The notes beneath the pieces were generated by a model. It searched no databases and had not been told where the DNA came from. It saw only the letters and a program-made list of their open reading frames with translations. This document shows, one piece after another, positions 25,011 through 37,332 of a stretch of DNA of 64,000 bases. The stretch comes from Siphonodentalium dalli (lineage: Eukaryota; Mollusca; Scaphopoda; Gadilida; Siphonodentaliidae): positions 47,870,073 to 47,934,072 of the forward strand of contig CP136064.1 in the NCBI GenBank assembly GCA_032622095.1. The letters run 5' to 3'. A program made the position numbers and the translations under genes. Each line of letters begins with the position of its first letter. Within the stretch, counting starts at the first letter, position 1.

Positions 25011-27178
25011 GAGTATGCGTAACTAATTGGAATTGTTTCAGCCAAACCTTGGCTGTTTATTTCACAGTGGTTTCAGGGATGATCTGTGTGTCGACTGAGA
25101 ACCTGTGTGTCGACTGAGAACACATGGAGGATTTGTGTAAATGTTAGCCCAAACTACATTTCGAAGTAACGAGGGCTTTGTTGTTTATTTCGAGGAATAA
25201 TACCGCATCAGATGAATTCAGCCCAAATATATTGACATGTGTCGATGGTCTAACTCTATACTGAGCAATACAAAAGTGATATAATAAATACCGAGTATAT
25301 TTAATTTAACGTCAATGGGTCGTTTCTGATCGTTTTAGAGTGTATTTATGCCTAAAGCAAAGTGAAATAACGATCTTAAAATGAATTGGCCGGTATATTT
25401 TATTAGTTATCAGGGTTACCAGGGTCGTAGTTGCATAAATTACAATATATCTTATTTTATGCTAAGATAATTGCGTGGTAATTTGCTATAGCTTGATCGG
25501 TATTGAGGTTAACACAAATCCCATATATGGAAATTCCAAATATGGAAAGTGACTTTCGCATGCGCAAAACAGATACAATGGTCTTACTAAAAACGAAGCA
25601 ATAAATGATTGATAACAACAAACACCGACCCAGTTAAATAACGACATTAAATGGCGGTGTATTGCGTCTTTAAGAGTGCGTTGATGTCTCTATCATGTGA
25701 TTAACTAATTAAAAATTATTTCGCCCACATATTTCGATAATTATCAGGTCCGCAGTTCGATTATGAAACGTTAAGATTATTGCTTGGTATTTGTTTCAAA
25801 TCAGATAGCTGCATCTCGGTTATCTTGATCAGATATATTTATAGCGTCGAAGCGAAGAAATGTTGTCAAATTCCACGTCTGAATACGCGTCTTATTCTCA
25901 CTTATACCGTGTTTATATCAGTTTTATTCTATGTGTTGTTGTGTATTGTATTACTTTGATCAAGGTTGCGCTTTTGTTATTCTCACAAAAGGTAAATTTG
26001 ATGCGTGTTTGATGCGTGTTTACATTTCAAAATTGCGTCTGCCATGTACTGTATTGTACAGTCTGCGACGGAATTCCACATGTTCCAGCGCCATTGATTC
26101 CTTAATTACGAGACTAATTTATCGAATGAGGTCAAATTTTCGCATATAACAAGACTCGTATGTTATTTTGCACCATTCTGACGAGTGCCGACTTTCATTT
26201 CGCATTATTTTCGTTTTTATCGAAAAATAATCGTTCTCTATGGAGATTCCCATGTAAATCTTTTCAACCAAAAAACTATTGTTTTGCCAATTTCAAGCTA
26301 GTTTATAGCATGGTCATGGCATAATTTGGCCTAGCGAGTGTCGGTAGACGTTCCTTGAGTGTGCACAAAAATTTTTGGTCCCAACGAAGCAGGCTAAAAT
26401 CCTGAAATTTGTCAATATTACTTTGCGTGTGAAGAAAATATTCATTTAAACTTCCAAAATTGGTTGAAATATGCTCAACAACATTCAGTTGAATGGTGAC
26501 ATTATTTATAGTCACCGACTAACTTCCACGATGAATCAAATTTGTTTTTATTGGTGACAATTATGTCGCGAGAGATAAAAATGTAAATTTTTTAAAGAAA
26601 ATGTTAAATTTTAGCTCATTTTAAGACTTTAATTGCTTGGTAATTATTGAGATTGCAGTTTCCTCATATGGCAACTCCTTATTTGGAAGTTTCTTGCGCA
26701 TGCGCAGAAATGATAGAATTCCATGAAGACGTCGCCATTTTTTTATTAGTCCAGGCAGAGAAATTTTTGTTTCATTTATTTAATTTATGATGGCGATGTT
26801 ATTTGATCAATAATAGTCACTTTTGTGTTGATAACACGATGGTAAGATCAGTTCTGCAAATATCCACCGCACCTGCGAAGTTGATTTGTATAATCGCAGA
26901 TTTCAATGATCCTTTGTGTTCTTGTACTAATAATAATACTATTACGCGTTGGGCGGATCTACTGGTTATCCGTAACTTTTTGATTATCTCCCCTGATCTC
27001 GTTATGTGATCACGTGACCCAATACAAATGGCAGCTACCATGAAAATTAGAAGATTCATCGTTTGCGATACAAAACATAACTAAAATGGCAATTTTATTG
27101 GAGGAAAAATTTAATTTATTTTGCGAATGCAATGTAAACCTCACCGCGAGGATATGCAATATATAAAAGTGTTTATGG
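25011..27178. other. No gene; a short diverged direct repeat around GCGCATGCGC
   Basis: Segments near 25470-25590 and 26630-26740 share TGC(G/T)TGGTAAT and a TATGGAA..GCGCATGCGC-type block in the same order and orientation. Otherwise nothing supported. Confidence 0.4.
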
Positions 27179-27442
27179 GTGGCTAAATCAAGCAGATATC
27201 GCCATTATTGTTGCCTGCATTGTCTCTGTTTAGTTTTTTGCCTTCTGGAAGTTCTGACAAGTTCAGGCAGTTCAGCAACTCAGTGTACTTTAAAACCTGA
27301 TACGTTTGCTCTGCTTCTTTCCATGGTGGCTAATAGAGAAGCAGGATACCAACATGAGATTATCAATATTAATCAGATAATAGCAGCCGAAAGACTGTCA
27401 ATTACCGTAAGGTATTTGGCTACTGGTACGTACTTCTCGTAG
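27179..27442 (+). pseudogene. PIF/Harbinger transposase fragment
   Basis: An 87-codon open frame whose C-terminal half (about residues 40-85) reads like the start of the PIF/Harbinger (HARBI1-type) transposase domain. It has an FALLLSMV helix, then AAERLSITVRYLATG, the counterpart of the family's ERLxITLRxLATG motif just before the catalytic DDE domain. The frame stops three codons later. The downstream catalytic residues are not found, so this is a relic, or one exon if the GTACGT after the glycine codon is a donor site. The N-terminal 40 residues look random. Identification rests on one motif read by eye. Confidence 0.5.
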
Positions 27443-28424
27443 ATCGGAGTTAATTATCTTCGTCAATGATGTCATGTCACGCTTGTTAATAATTCATTTG
27501 TTCGGAAATACTTATTGGGGGTCGAAATGTATAAAATTGAACTACCACCACTTCCAAAAACAACACCGATAAACAATAACGCTATTTTCTGTTCCATGCA
27601 ATGGAAATGGCTATTTATTGTCCTGATATCAGTGATATAAATGAATGCCTAAAATTTGTATTATCCTGAAATAAATTTATGCCACTTTGGCGAACATGGG
27701 AACCACGGTACAATTTATGCCATTTAGGCACACTTCAGAGTGAAATCAGGGCTTATATTTCGGCGAGAATCCAAATCTAGATTCTCGTAAATATTCTCTC
27801 AAATTACCCTGGATTCTCGTGAAAAAGTATATATGGATTCTCGCAAAATCAGATGAATTATATGCCCTGGAAATATAGCAAATCGTTTAATGCTTTAGAA
27901 TTTTTGTTTTCGGAGATTTATATATATGCTTAAAGACATATTATGGACTTTTTCGGGTGCGAGAAATTGATAAGTTAGTGCTCAGGCACTTTGCCAACCT
28001 TGGGAATGTTATCATTCTACTAACATCACTGAATATTTCCACACAAATCGACCACACCACTTCATAGAGAACATCGTCTGAACTACTCCAAATTGTAAAT
28101 ATTTACATCTCGATTCGGGGCGCAACTATCGGCTATAATTAAACAAAAATGATTTCGCCATCGAGAGTCATTGCATTTAACTAATATATAAGAATGACGT
28201 TGTGTATCATCCATTTAGATTAATATTCGTAACAAATAACTACTTTGAGAAAGATTACTCTTAATTTCTATTTGATCACTCTGCCCGGTGTCTGCCGGAG
28301 TGTTTCACATCACTTTAATCAAGGAAGACTGTTCAGAAAACCTGCATTTCAAGATTACCAAACAACTTTCGTTTTTAGGGTCACCACATCTTTCCAAAGA
28401 TGTACTTCTTCCATTTTGCTATCA
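27443..28424. other. No recognisable feature
   Basis: I looked for the remainder of the Harbinger domain and did not find it. The 27760-27855 stretch repeats GATTCTCG several times. Confidence 0.35.
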
Positions 28425-28730
28425 AAGACCGAAAAATGTCGTTAAACTAGAGATCCAAATACCCACTAAGGGCCCCTATATCTTGAAATATTAAAGACTG
28501 AAAATGTCGTTAAACTATAAAGACCGAAATATGTCGTTAAACTAGAGATCCAAATACCCCCTATATCTTGATATATTATAAAGACTGAAAAATGTCATTA
28601 AACTATTAAAGACCGAAAAATGTCGTTAAACTACAAAGACCGAAAAATGTCGTTAAACTAGAGATCCAAACATCCCCATCCCCTATTTTTTTAGACAATA
28701 AAGAACGAAATATGTCGTTACACCATTAAT
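28425..28730. repeat. Irregular tandem repeat with AAAGACCGAAAAATGTCG core
   Basis: Seven or more units of about 25-30 bp ending in TTAAACTA, grouped with a longer insert AGAGATCCAAATACCC that recurs three times, giving a higher-order pattern. Confidence 0.85.
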
Positions 28731-28983
28731 ACATAATTTGTGTTTATGAAAGTCTGGCACCCATTAGCAGTTTGTTTTCAGTACATTTTAATATTCATTG
28801 GAACGTAAACAATTATTCGCTGACAGAAATCATGTTAATATCGCCTTTCGTTACTGGTTTCCTCGACTCAAATATTTCTCACTGCTCAATACTTATAATT
28901 AAAAAAAATGTTCTGTGTTTTGTGTCACTTCTTAATAGTATTATGTATTCTGCTATTGAAAAGAAAAAAAGTTGCAGTATACC

Positions 28984-29481
28984 TTAAAGGTACGGAAGGC
29001 CTTGGTGGGTATCCTGTGAACATATTTCCACCTGTCAAAAACCGCTACAAACGAAAATAATATTCAAATATAGACATACTTTGTTAATATACAAATGAGA
29101 AATATCTCATAAACAGTATGTTATTGTCGTAAATTTGACGATTGTTATGTAAACAAAACATAAAAAGTTACTTTTTTGGTGTTTCTTTATATTATGATGG
29201 TAAACATAAAGAGCGTTCTTTGTTGCTCAATTCCTTATTTGGAAATAATAAAGAGCGTTTATACCATTTGTGTGTGATTAGCCAGTAGCATTGTGCTGCC
29301 TTCTATAACACAATCAGACTCTTGTTTAGGTAAAATTTAGTAGGTCTTTATGTAAGCATGATGTTTACGCGATAGTGATCGTATATTTGAACCAAAATGT
29401 ATGCGTTTTAATATTTTTCTGTTTACGGTGTTTGGAACAAATATGAATATTTTCGACAACTAAGTCCCCTCGTCCTTTTAA
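28984..29481 (+). mobile_element. TTAA MITE, family T3 (copy 3c)
   Basis: Opposite orientation to 3a/3b: TTAAAGGTACGGAAGGCCTT to CGTCCTTTTAA. Same internal blocks, 498 bp. Confidence 0.85.
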
Positions 29482-30361
29482 TATAATTAATATAACATCC
29501 CCCATCCAATAATCTCAAAATTGCATGTCTAATTTCAATCCTAGTTACACGTCACGCCGCCCCTCATCATTTGCCAATTGTACACCCTTTTTTTTGCTGC
29601 TGCAACTGCTCAATTTCTTTAAAAATTATTGAAAAAATGGCCCTCCCGCCCGCCGACATTTACCTCTGATTTGTTTTTTGATCATCGGTCCGCACCAAAA
29701 TTGAGCACACGTCCCTATATAATATACCTATTTAAACCGAGTATACACGGTGGTGTAATAAATCAACCGTTAATTTAACCGTTTAGGTAGCATATTTCCA
29801 CGTATACGTTATCACGACAAATCCCTGCTGATCTGTTATTAATGAACCAAACAATTAACATGTCAACACACTCTGGCCCGCCAATGCTACAGTGTATAAA
29901 CGTTATATGCACATTATATTGGCAGCTAACGAGAACATTCATCACCAGCAATCTGCTCATCCCTTTTACGATAGAAACTAAACGATTTGTTACTTCTAAT
30001 TACCCGTACTTAATTACACTACTTGCGTGTTAATAAAGTACGACCCCATTACCACTAAAGGTGAAACATGGGATTTAGAACATTAATATTCACTCTTACA
30101 TAGTTCCACATTCAAGGTTCGTCTTGTGTAATCGTATGTCAGTTGTAACGTTGTGAAACTGCAACCGAACTGAATTATTCTATGCTAAATAGTTCATGGC
30201 TGACCTGATGCATGCATCTTAGTTTTCTTGTTTAGAATGTCGCTTATAGTTATAAAACGCAGAACAAAATAACACAACTATACCACCATATACGTTACAG
30301 CCGTGAGCGCTTCTCACTTCTAGAAGTCCGATAAAAAAAATCCTCGTTATCTTCATTAACA
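29482..30361. other. No recognisable feature
   Basis: No supported feature. Confidence 0.4.
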
Positions 30362-30383
30362 GGCCGGATTCTTCAGCTCCAAT

Positions 30384-30915
30384 TGAAAGATACGGGCGGC
30401 GTTGGCGGTGGGTATGCTCTTAAAATATTCAGCTCCGTCAAAAACCGCCATGCACAAGCAGAAAGAATAGTAAAATATAGACAGACTTTGTTCTTGTAGC
30501 AATCAGAAATATGGCATAAAAAGTATGTTATTGTAAAATATTTTTCTTTTGTTATGTAAACAAAAGCAAAAAACGTTACAGAACCTGGCTTTTTTTTAGA
30601 TCCGAATATGGTAAACATAAAGTGCGTTATTCGTTACTGTTTTCCTGATACGGAAATAATAAAGAGCGTTTATATCATTTGTATGTGATTATCCAATAGA
30701 ATTGCGCTGTGTTACGTAAACAGAAGCAAAACTTCTGTAACACGAGTATGTTCTTGTTTACGTACACCATCGTACGTCTTGACGATATTATACTATTTAC
30801 GCGCTGATTATGTTTGGTATATGAACAAAACTAGATATATTTTAATATTCCTTCCGTTGATGGCGATTTGAACAAATATGAATATTTCTGCAACGAACGC
30901 CGCCCGAGCCCTTAA
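30384..30915 (+). mobile_element. Diverged TTAA MITE, family T3 (copy 3d)
   Basis: Keeps the TACGGGCGGCGTTGGCGGTGG left end, AATAATAAAGAGCGTTTAT and ACAAATATGAATATTTC near the right end. Its right TTAA (30912-30915) is where T1 copy C inserted. Confidence 0.65.
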
Positions 30916-31763
30916 CCCTTTACCCAACAGAAGGGCCCTGTGCCAATGCATTCTCTTATATATGCGAGTCGACCATAGGTCGCCTCGCATATATAAGAGA
31001 ATGCATTGGCTTAACACATTACAAATTATAAAATTGTTAAAGAATGTAAGAAAAAATGGTAAAAAGTGTTAAAAAAAGATTTTTTTTAGGCCAATGCATT
31101 CTCTTATATATGCGAGGCGACCTATGGTCGACTCGCATATATAAGAGAATGCATTGGCACAGGGCATAACTGTAACTATCACAATGTGGTCAAGGAGCCG
31201 GTTCCAATGATATCCATATTTGTATGGTTCTATTGAGACAGACCGAAGATATTTTAGTCTGTTGAAGCTTTATTTGGCCGGTTTTGGCCGGTTTGTCGGG
31301 TAAAGGGTTAAGCCTACATTGGCGGTCCAGCAAAACTGAGTGGGCATTTATTGTCGTTCAGTGGCTGATTGATTATGTGCGGTGATCATGCAAACAAACT
31401 ACACAGCTACCAGACGGACCGCTAGTCCAAGTTTCATTCGACATAACCGGCTAGTGAAATCTGGATTAATTAGGGGATAGCAGTGTTGTGTTTTGTGATT
31501 TGTGAAAAGTACAGGGAAATATACTGTGGCAAATTTAGTGAGCCGGAGCTCACGGGTATTAGCCAAATTATATGCGCCCTGTATCTTACCGTAATCACGA
31601 AACACACTGTTATCTCCATGCTAATTATCTTCGAACTTAAAACTTTATGTCCACACACACCTGCATTGTAGTGATCAACGAAATGTGCAGCCATATGAAA
31701 CACTCAGCCAATTCACGACTTTTTGGTTTAAATGTAATGCGCTGGATAAAACATAGTCCCTCA

Positions 31764-31766
<3 letters not shown>
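30813..31766. repeat. Long direct repeat, left copy, flanking a LINE fragment
   Basis: Matches 32469-32982 from TTTGGT(A/C)TATGAACAAAAC to AGTCCCTCAATA at roughly 98 percent identity by eye. This copy additionally carries the 396-bp net insertion of T1 copy C and about 44 bp missing from the other copy, where a GC microhomology marks the deletion. Its right end is exactly the left edge of the LINE tail. Confidence 0.9.
30912..31311 (-). mobile_element. TTAA MITE, family T1 (copy C)
   Basis: 400 bp with T1 TIRs and paired hairpins, reversed relative to A and B. The duplicated flanking region at 32570 reads GAGCCCTTAAGCCTACATT with a single TTAA and no insert: an exact empty site. Confidence 0.95.

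Positions 31767-31814
<48 letters not shown>
31767..31814. repeat. (GA)n microsatellite, the (CT)n tail of the LINE fragment
   Basis: Pure GA tract. On the minus strand it directly follows an AATAAAACAT sequence, as expected of a LINE 3' tail. Confidence 0.9.
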
Positions 31815-31816
<2 letters not shown>

Positions 31817-32468
31817 TTTTATTGCCTCCTTGAAGGAGAGATATGTGTACAGGTATATACATGTTTATGAATACAACAGTGACATTCAAACTAAATCAAT
31901 TTCACTTATATGAGGTTGGTTGCCCTTTTGCATTGGTCAGATGGAGCAAAGGACACACACAAATATGAGACAATGAATAAATAAGCGTTTCTCATCACAC
32001 ATGAGTTCCAGAGTAGGATGACTTCCACATCCACATGCATAAGTGAGGAATCCTACCGGCGAGAGTAAATCCAGGAATGAAAATGTAGGAATTCCGAATA
32101 TGTTTATGATTTTATACCAGAATTCATTTCTGAGTTCCTGTATGTGCGGAGTGAATCAATGGAGGTACATGTGTGACATGTGGTCAGAGTATTGGCACCC
32201 ACAGTGCTTGCATGGTGCGTTGTTGTCATATGTCGTTCTGGAGATGATGTTTGCCATATAGAGAGCTTTAGATTTGTACTTTGGGTGTTCCCTGCATAGT
32301 AGCCAGCCTCTCCAGATCGACATAGGATAGGATTTAACCATCCTAAAGAAATTCAGTGATGCATTTGTCAAATCACACCATGGTGCTTGATATGCGAAGT
32401 TGTTGATCTTCTCTTTTACAATTTCTTTCCATTGTTTCTGTGATGGAAAGAACCCAGAATCAATAAAA
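31767..32468 (-). pseudogene. 5'-truncated LINE: C-terminal region of ORF2 and 3' UTR
   Basis: Read on the minus strand from 32468, one frame runs through a QKQWKEIVKEK segment, a WLLCREHPKYKSKALYM segment and the cysteine/histidine cluster CKHCGCQYSDHMSHMYLH. It then has an in-frame stop at about 32156 and continues as HIQELRNEFWYKI. A Cys-Cys-His zinc-knuckle-like cluster after the reverse transcriptase is usual in many LINE ORF2 proteins. The frame stays readable to about 31915. A short inverted CTCCTTCAAGGAGG, AATAAAAC and the (CT)n tail follow. The upstream reverse transcriptase and endonuclease are absent. Direct repeats of about 514 bp flank it on both sides. Confidence 0.7.
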
Positions 32469-32982
32469 TTTGGTCTATGAACAAAACTAGATATATTTTA
32501 ATATTCCTTCCGTTGATGGCGATTTGAACAAATATGAATATTTCTGCAACGAACGCCGCCCGAGCCCTTAAGCCTACATTGGCGGTCCAGCAAAACTGAG
32601 TGGGCATTTATTGTCGTTCAGTGGCTGATTGATTATGTGCGGTGATCATGCAAACAAACTACACAGCTACCAGACGGACCGCTAGTCCAAGTTTCATTCG
32701 ACATAACCGGGTAGTGAAATCTGGATTAATTAGGGGATAGCAGTGTGGTGTTTTGTGATTTGTGAAAAGTACAGGGAAATATACTGTGGCAAATTTAGTG
32801 AGCCGGAGCTCACGGGTATTAGCCAAAATAGATGCGCCCTGTATCTTTCCGTAATCACGAATCACACTGTTATCTCCATGCTAATTATCTTCGAAATTAA
32901 AACTTTATTTCCACACACACCTGCCAATTCACGACTTTTTGTTTTAAATGTAATGCGCTGGATAAAACATAGTCCCTCAATA
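32469..32982. repeat. Long direct repeat, right copy (empty site for T1 copy C)
   Basis: 514 bp. Begins at the 5' truncation point of the LINE fragment and ends at CCTCAATA, the same point at which the left copy meets the LINE tail. Holds the single TTAA at 32567-32572 with no MITE. Confidence 0.9.
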
Positions 32983-33948
32983 ACATCGCTCTTATCGTTA
33001 AAAATGAGGATAAAGATGAAAAAATTGCCAACTCGAATAGAAAGAAATATGCACAACAAATAGTTTCTGCATGTACTTGAAGTCTTTTTTTGTTGTTGAG
33101 ATGTTTAGCACTTACAAATTGCGGTTTGGATTTGACCGCGAAGTTGAATTGAAAAAAAAATATGGAAAATTGTTTACTTATTGATATGTGTATTTCGTGC
33201 CGTATCTGTCACATTGCTAAAACGATCAGGTAACATGAAAAATGTAAAATAAATTCTCAACCAGTTCCAACCAGCAGAATCTAATCTAGAAAATTAGCCA
33301 TATTTTCCACTTCCGGTTGTCATTTTGGTGGCCATCTTAGACGGGGAGTTCCAATTTTGCCCTAAAATAGTAGCATTATGTATTAGCTTTACAATAATTT
33401 ATACATGTGCATGCATCTTGTCTCGTGTCTCCACGCCCACTTTTTGTGATTGATTAAAAGTTGAGGCATATGATAAGGAAGAAAATGAGTTGGGTGATGT
33501 TAAGTCCTGTTAAGGGTGCAGGTGTACCCTATCATCTTCCATACTATAATATTTGTATTTTCATCGCCGTTGCGTGACTTTTTGACATCTGGTGACGTCA
33601 TCAATGATAACATAATGATTTTTGCGCTTCCAGTTTACATAAGGTATTAAAATACCTACAAAATAAGTTTTAAATAACATATCACCTATTAAAATCCAAT
33701 TACATGGAATTACCGCTTTCCCCATCCATCATCATCGGAAAAAAATTGATGCGTCAGTGCCTATCACTTTCAGAGTGACCATGTCCGCCTGATATCGGCC
33801 TATCCTGAACCCAATAGCGTGCTAAACGTCAGATTACTTGTTTATTTTGAGACTTATTTTTGTTTAAACATATTTTTATTGTAATATAATATCACTAGAG
33901 GGATCGGGGAACAGGTTTTGACAATTTATATCCGCCCCTCTCCCAACT
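32983..33948. other. No recognisable feature
   Basis: No supported feature. Confidence 0.4.
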
Positions 33949-34640
33949 ATATGAGTATCACTCTCTTTGACAAATCGTTATCTCACTGGGGCAAGGGCCC
34001 AGTATGCACAAACTGTAACGGCTTTAATTTATACGATAAAGTTACGACGCCACTTTGTGCCCATGGATTTATAGAGAGATGGGTAATTTTGTCCGCCGTT
34101 TTGAGACTTTAATGCCATAAATATGCCACTTGATATCTGTATGAAATTTTATACCACGGGTTTCAAATTACGGTGTGTCCCTGGCCGATAAGCTCGGATT
34201 TGTGTTTCACGCATATATAGGGCAAACTGATTCGTGTATCTGGGCAAGTTTGTCACTGATTGCTCTCGCGAAATCGGTGAATTATACGTGCATGCATGCA
34301 GTGGTGTACGATGAAATTTACCCTCTGTGCGATCTTTCATCCAGCCATAAAACTAACAACATTGTGATATGCATAGCTGCTGAAACACACACGAACCAAA
34401 TCGAAGCACAAGAAGCACTTTGGTATCAAAGTGGATGTAGATTTATTTTGGTACATCCGGATGACGAATAAACATAAAAGGTAGCTATAACGGCGGACAA
34501 AATTACCCATCTCTCTATAAATCCCTTGGCACAAAGTGGCGTCGTAACTTTATCGTATAAATTAAAGCCGTCACAATTTGTGCATACTGGGCCCTTGCCC
34601 CAGTGAGATAACGATTTGTCAAAGAGAGTGATACTCATAT
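33949..34640. mobile_element. Long-TIR element, about 690 bp with 153-bp arms
   Basis: 33949-34101 and 34488-34640 are near-perfect inverted copies; ATATGAGTATCACTCTCTTT starts the left arm and its complement ends the right. The 385-bp loop holds a 98-codon open frame (34175-34471, plus) without recognisable motifs. The target duplication is not obvious. Confidence 0.8.
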
Positions 34641-35357
34641 AACCCCCAAAAGAAACATATCGTGATGGTTGATGGGAAATATATTCAAGTATTCCGAATC
34701 GAGATCATTAATCAAGTCAGGGAGTAGGCGTTCTGTGTCAAAATCGATACGGCCTGCTGGTATCTCGCAAGGTCCGGGTGATACTTCATAGATAATATGC
34801 ATAAATATGAATGCCATCTACCACAGGATACACATATTTATTCCACAAAAGAATGAATAATTGGAGGTGCCATTTTTGTTGGTACATTGTGCTATAATAA
34901 GGCGATTATATCTGTTTGATGTTTCTCTCGCACGCAAATCTTATATGAATTCCTGTCCGGAACGTAGACTTGTTGGCGACTCTGGGTCAGGTCTCGAATT
35001 TGTATCACCATTGGAGCTCAAAGCCAACATAATATCTGAACAAATTCCCCAAAGCGCTTGGATCGGGTAGACACTGTCATAAATTTAAGCGCGTATGTGT
35101 ACTTGCAAGGCATTCGTGGAAAGGATTCAAATGGTAACATCAGAAAAAATCGCGAACTAATATTGCACATCGTATGCATTACCATTAAATATGCACGGTC
35201 CGATTTGATGCAAAATAATCCAGACTTTCGCAGCCAATGTTACGAGTATCATGCAGATGACAATGAAAATACTTGCAATTACCATGATTTGTTAGCACAC
35301 TCTTTATTTTCGAATCCAATTTGGGCAACAGAAGAATGGATGCTCTTAATAAGCAAC
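34641..35357. other. No recognisable feature
   Basis: An open frame at 35058-35399 runs on into the next MITE and is therefore probably spurious. Confidence 0.35.
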
Positions 35358-35676
35358 ATATCCTCGCGCAAATACGCACATAATCGACCTATATTGTGAA
35401 ATAGGTACATAATGTGATTATTTTATTCCGAAATAAGCAGATAGTGGACGCATACCCGTATTTAATTTTATGGCGCGGGCCACAGTGAAAACACGTGTTA
35501 AAGAGCATACACCTGAAAAGTCGTGAGTTGGCTTCTGTGTGTCATTGTCAGCGAATACTATGCTTAGATTCACCTCATTACGTGTCGATAATGTGACCAA
35601 AACGCTCTCAAAATTATCTACCTAAACTAAGTTATATTATAAGCAGATAATGTGCGGGTTTTCGAGAGAACAGGCT
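35358..35676 (+). mobile_element. MITE family N1, near-complete copy (4d)
   Basis: Begins ATATCCTCGCGCAAATACGC and ends ATAATGTGCGGGTTTTCGAG. The internal GTGTTAAAGAGC site is uninterrupted. Confidence 0.75.
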
Positions 35677-36446
35677 CTTCTAATAAGAGGCGATCAATTG
35701 ATTTTTTGCTCGGCTGACAAAAATTCAAAATCTGTTAAAATTTCTCTGTTAAAAGTCGATATCTGGCCATGTTTTGCATAAACCAGACAAAACACTTTCA
35801 ACAAATAATTTATCAGGATCTATACATGTACATATGTATCCTGCGAAAAATCGTGAATTTCACATAACCTTGTCTTCATTGTCAATATAATCTGTTAGCA
35901 GTTGTTAAAGGTAGTGTCCGGTTATTTCCATTAGCATAATATTTTCCAAATGTTAATGAGTCAAATAACGTTGACTACTGTGAACCATCGTCAATTTAAC
36001 TGAGATAATAAAAGTCCATAGACGCAGCATAAAAGTCCAATAATTTACCCCGTCTTTGCGACTCGATTGATTTTTATCTCACCGTATTTAGAACATGCTA
36101 GGCTAGATTTATGAAAGGCGAACTCAACAAAAATGTATTCACTGTGAAAGACACTCTCAGTGAAAGTCACTCTATAAACTATGGCAAACTGTATACCACT
36201 TGAATATAATCGGACTATGCCTTTAACAGAAGACCAAAACAATGAATTTGAATAGATTTGAGAGGTTGAAAATAATTTTTTGTGTCGCCATTGTCATACC
36301 AAGAACAGCTACAACATTAATAACTAGCTGAAACAGGCTCCCGAAGCTCCCTTCGAGGGCCTTTATTCAGGGTCGGCCCCGAATATGTCGTGGTATGACG
36401 CTTGCAATGAACGTTCTTCTCCATGTTTCTGATCTGGGTTCGAGTG
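35677..36446. other. No recognisable feature
   Basis: No supported feature. Confidence 0.4.
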
Positions 36447-36525
36447 AACAGGGGTCGTATAGCTCAGTGTGTCTCTCTCGTTCTGCATCAATGTCAGCTT
36501 CCCGAGTTCGCATTCTATTCGGGGC
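36447..36525 (+). other. tRNA-like sequence, possible SINE head
   Basis: TATAGCTCAGTGTG fits a pol III A box. About 45 nt later GAGTTCGCATTC is an imperfect B box inside a CCCGA..TCGGG inverted pair resembling a T-arm. No full cloverleaf can be drawn, so a working tRNA is unlikely; a tRNA-derived SINE head or decayed tRNA is more plausible. Confidence 0.35.
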
Positions 36526-37332
36526 CGAAAACTAATCTTGCGTCCCTAATGAAATCTACTGATTTGGTAACTTATACCAACAGAGATTGGCAAGGACTCG
36601 ATTCGATCAATTTCCACCAGACAATAGCGAATTCATAACGATCAATTTCTCCCACCAAGCGACTAATAAGGCGCGGTTTATACTCCCCAAATGTTTGTAA
36701 AGGCCGCCGAGATGGACGTCAAAGTCGGTGTGAGAAATGAGTTATGACGTTATCGGTGGGTAAATCACATAGCTTCAAGGCATAATTGCTTTCGGCCTTT
36801 TGCGCTTCTCGGGGCCAAATTTGTTTTCCGGTATTGATTAACCATCCAATTTGGGAAGAGCTAGATTCATAGAATAAATTTAGTGTCATTCCGATAAACT
36901 GTCGAATCAATCCATGAAAGTGTTAGAGATTAAATAAATTGAAGTCGCATGCTCCGATGGTGTTCTTGTGTTCCCGTCGACGGTCGACCGTTTGGGTGAA
37001 ATCTTGGCTGGGCCACAAAGGCGTTATCGTGAGTTTAATCCACGCGTTTATCTGTGGTATATTTATTGTAGGTCTAGCCGCTGTCACATATGTGTGATTT
37101 TGCCACTTTTACAAAGCCTTTTCGTGGTGTTATGCAATTTATGTTGGGAACGGGAGTAATTTAAAGACATTTATATTCTTAATTTAGTGAAACAAACTGA
37201 TAAGTCATACACTTTGCCCGTTGAACCAATTTAATTGTCGTACCATTGCTGATCACACACCGTCTGAACTAAGCACAATTGTAACCATTTACTACTTAGT
37301 TCGGGCCGAATTTTCGCCGATCAACAAACGGC
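36526..37332. other. No recognisable feature
   Basis: No supported feature. Confidence 0.4.

Larger units (their letters stand above)
30362..31460. mobile_element. N2 transposon fragment, interrupted by two TTAA MITEs
   Basis: The left terminus GGCCGGATTCTTCAGCTCC is at 30362. The body resumes after the insertions at 31312 with CCTACATTGGCGGTCCAGC, which is adjacent to the terminus in the 4874 copy. The gap is filled by a T3 MITE and T1 copy C. Confidence 0.6.

Noticed and set aside
33918-34112. Frame with a CTNCNGF-type cysteine pattern, repeated on the minus strand at 34426-34638
   Set aside because: Both are the same inverted-repeat arm read from either end, not two genes.
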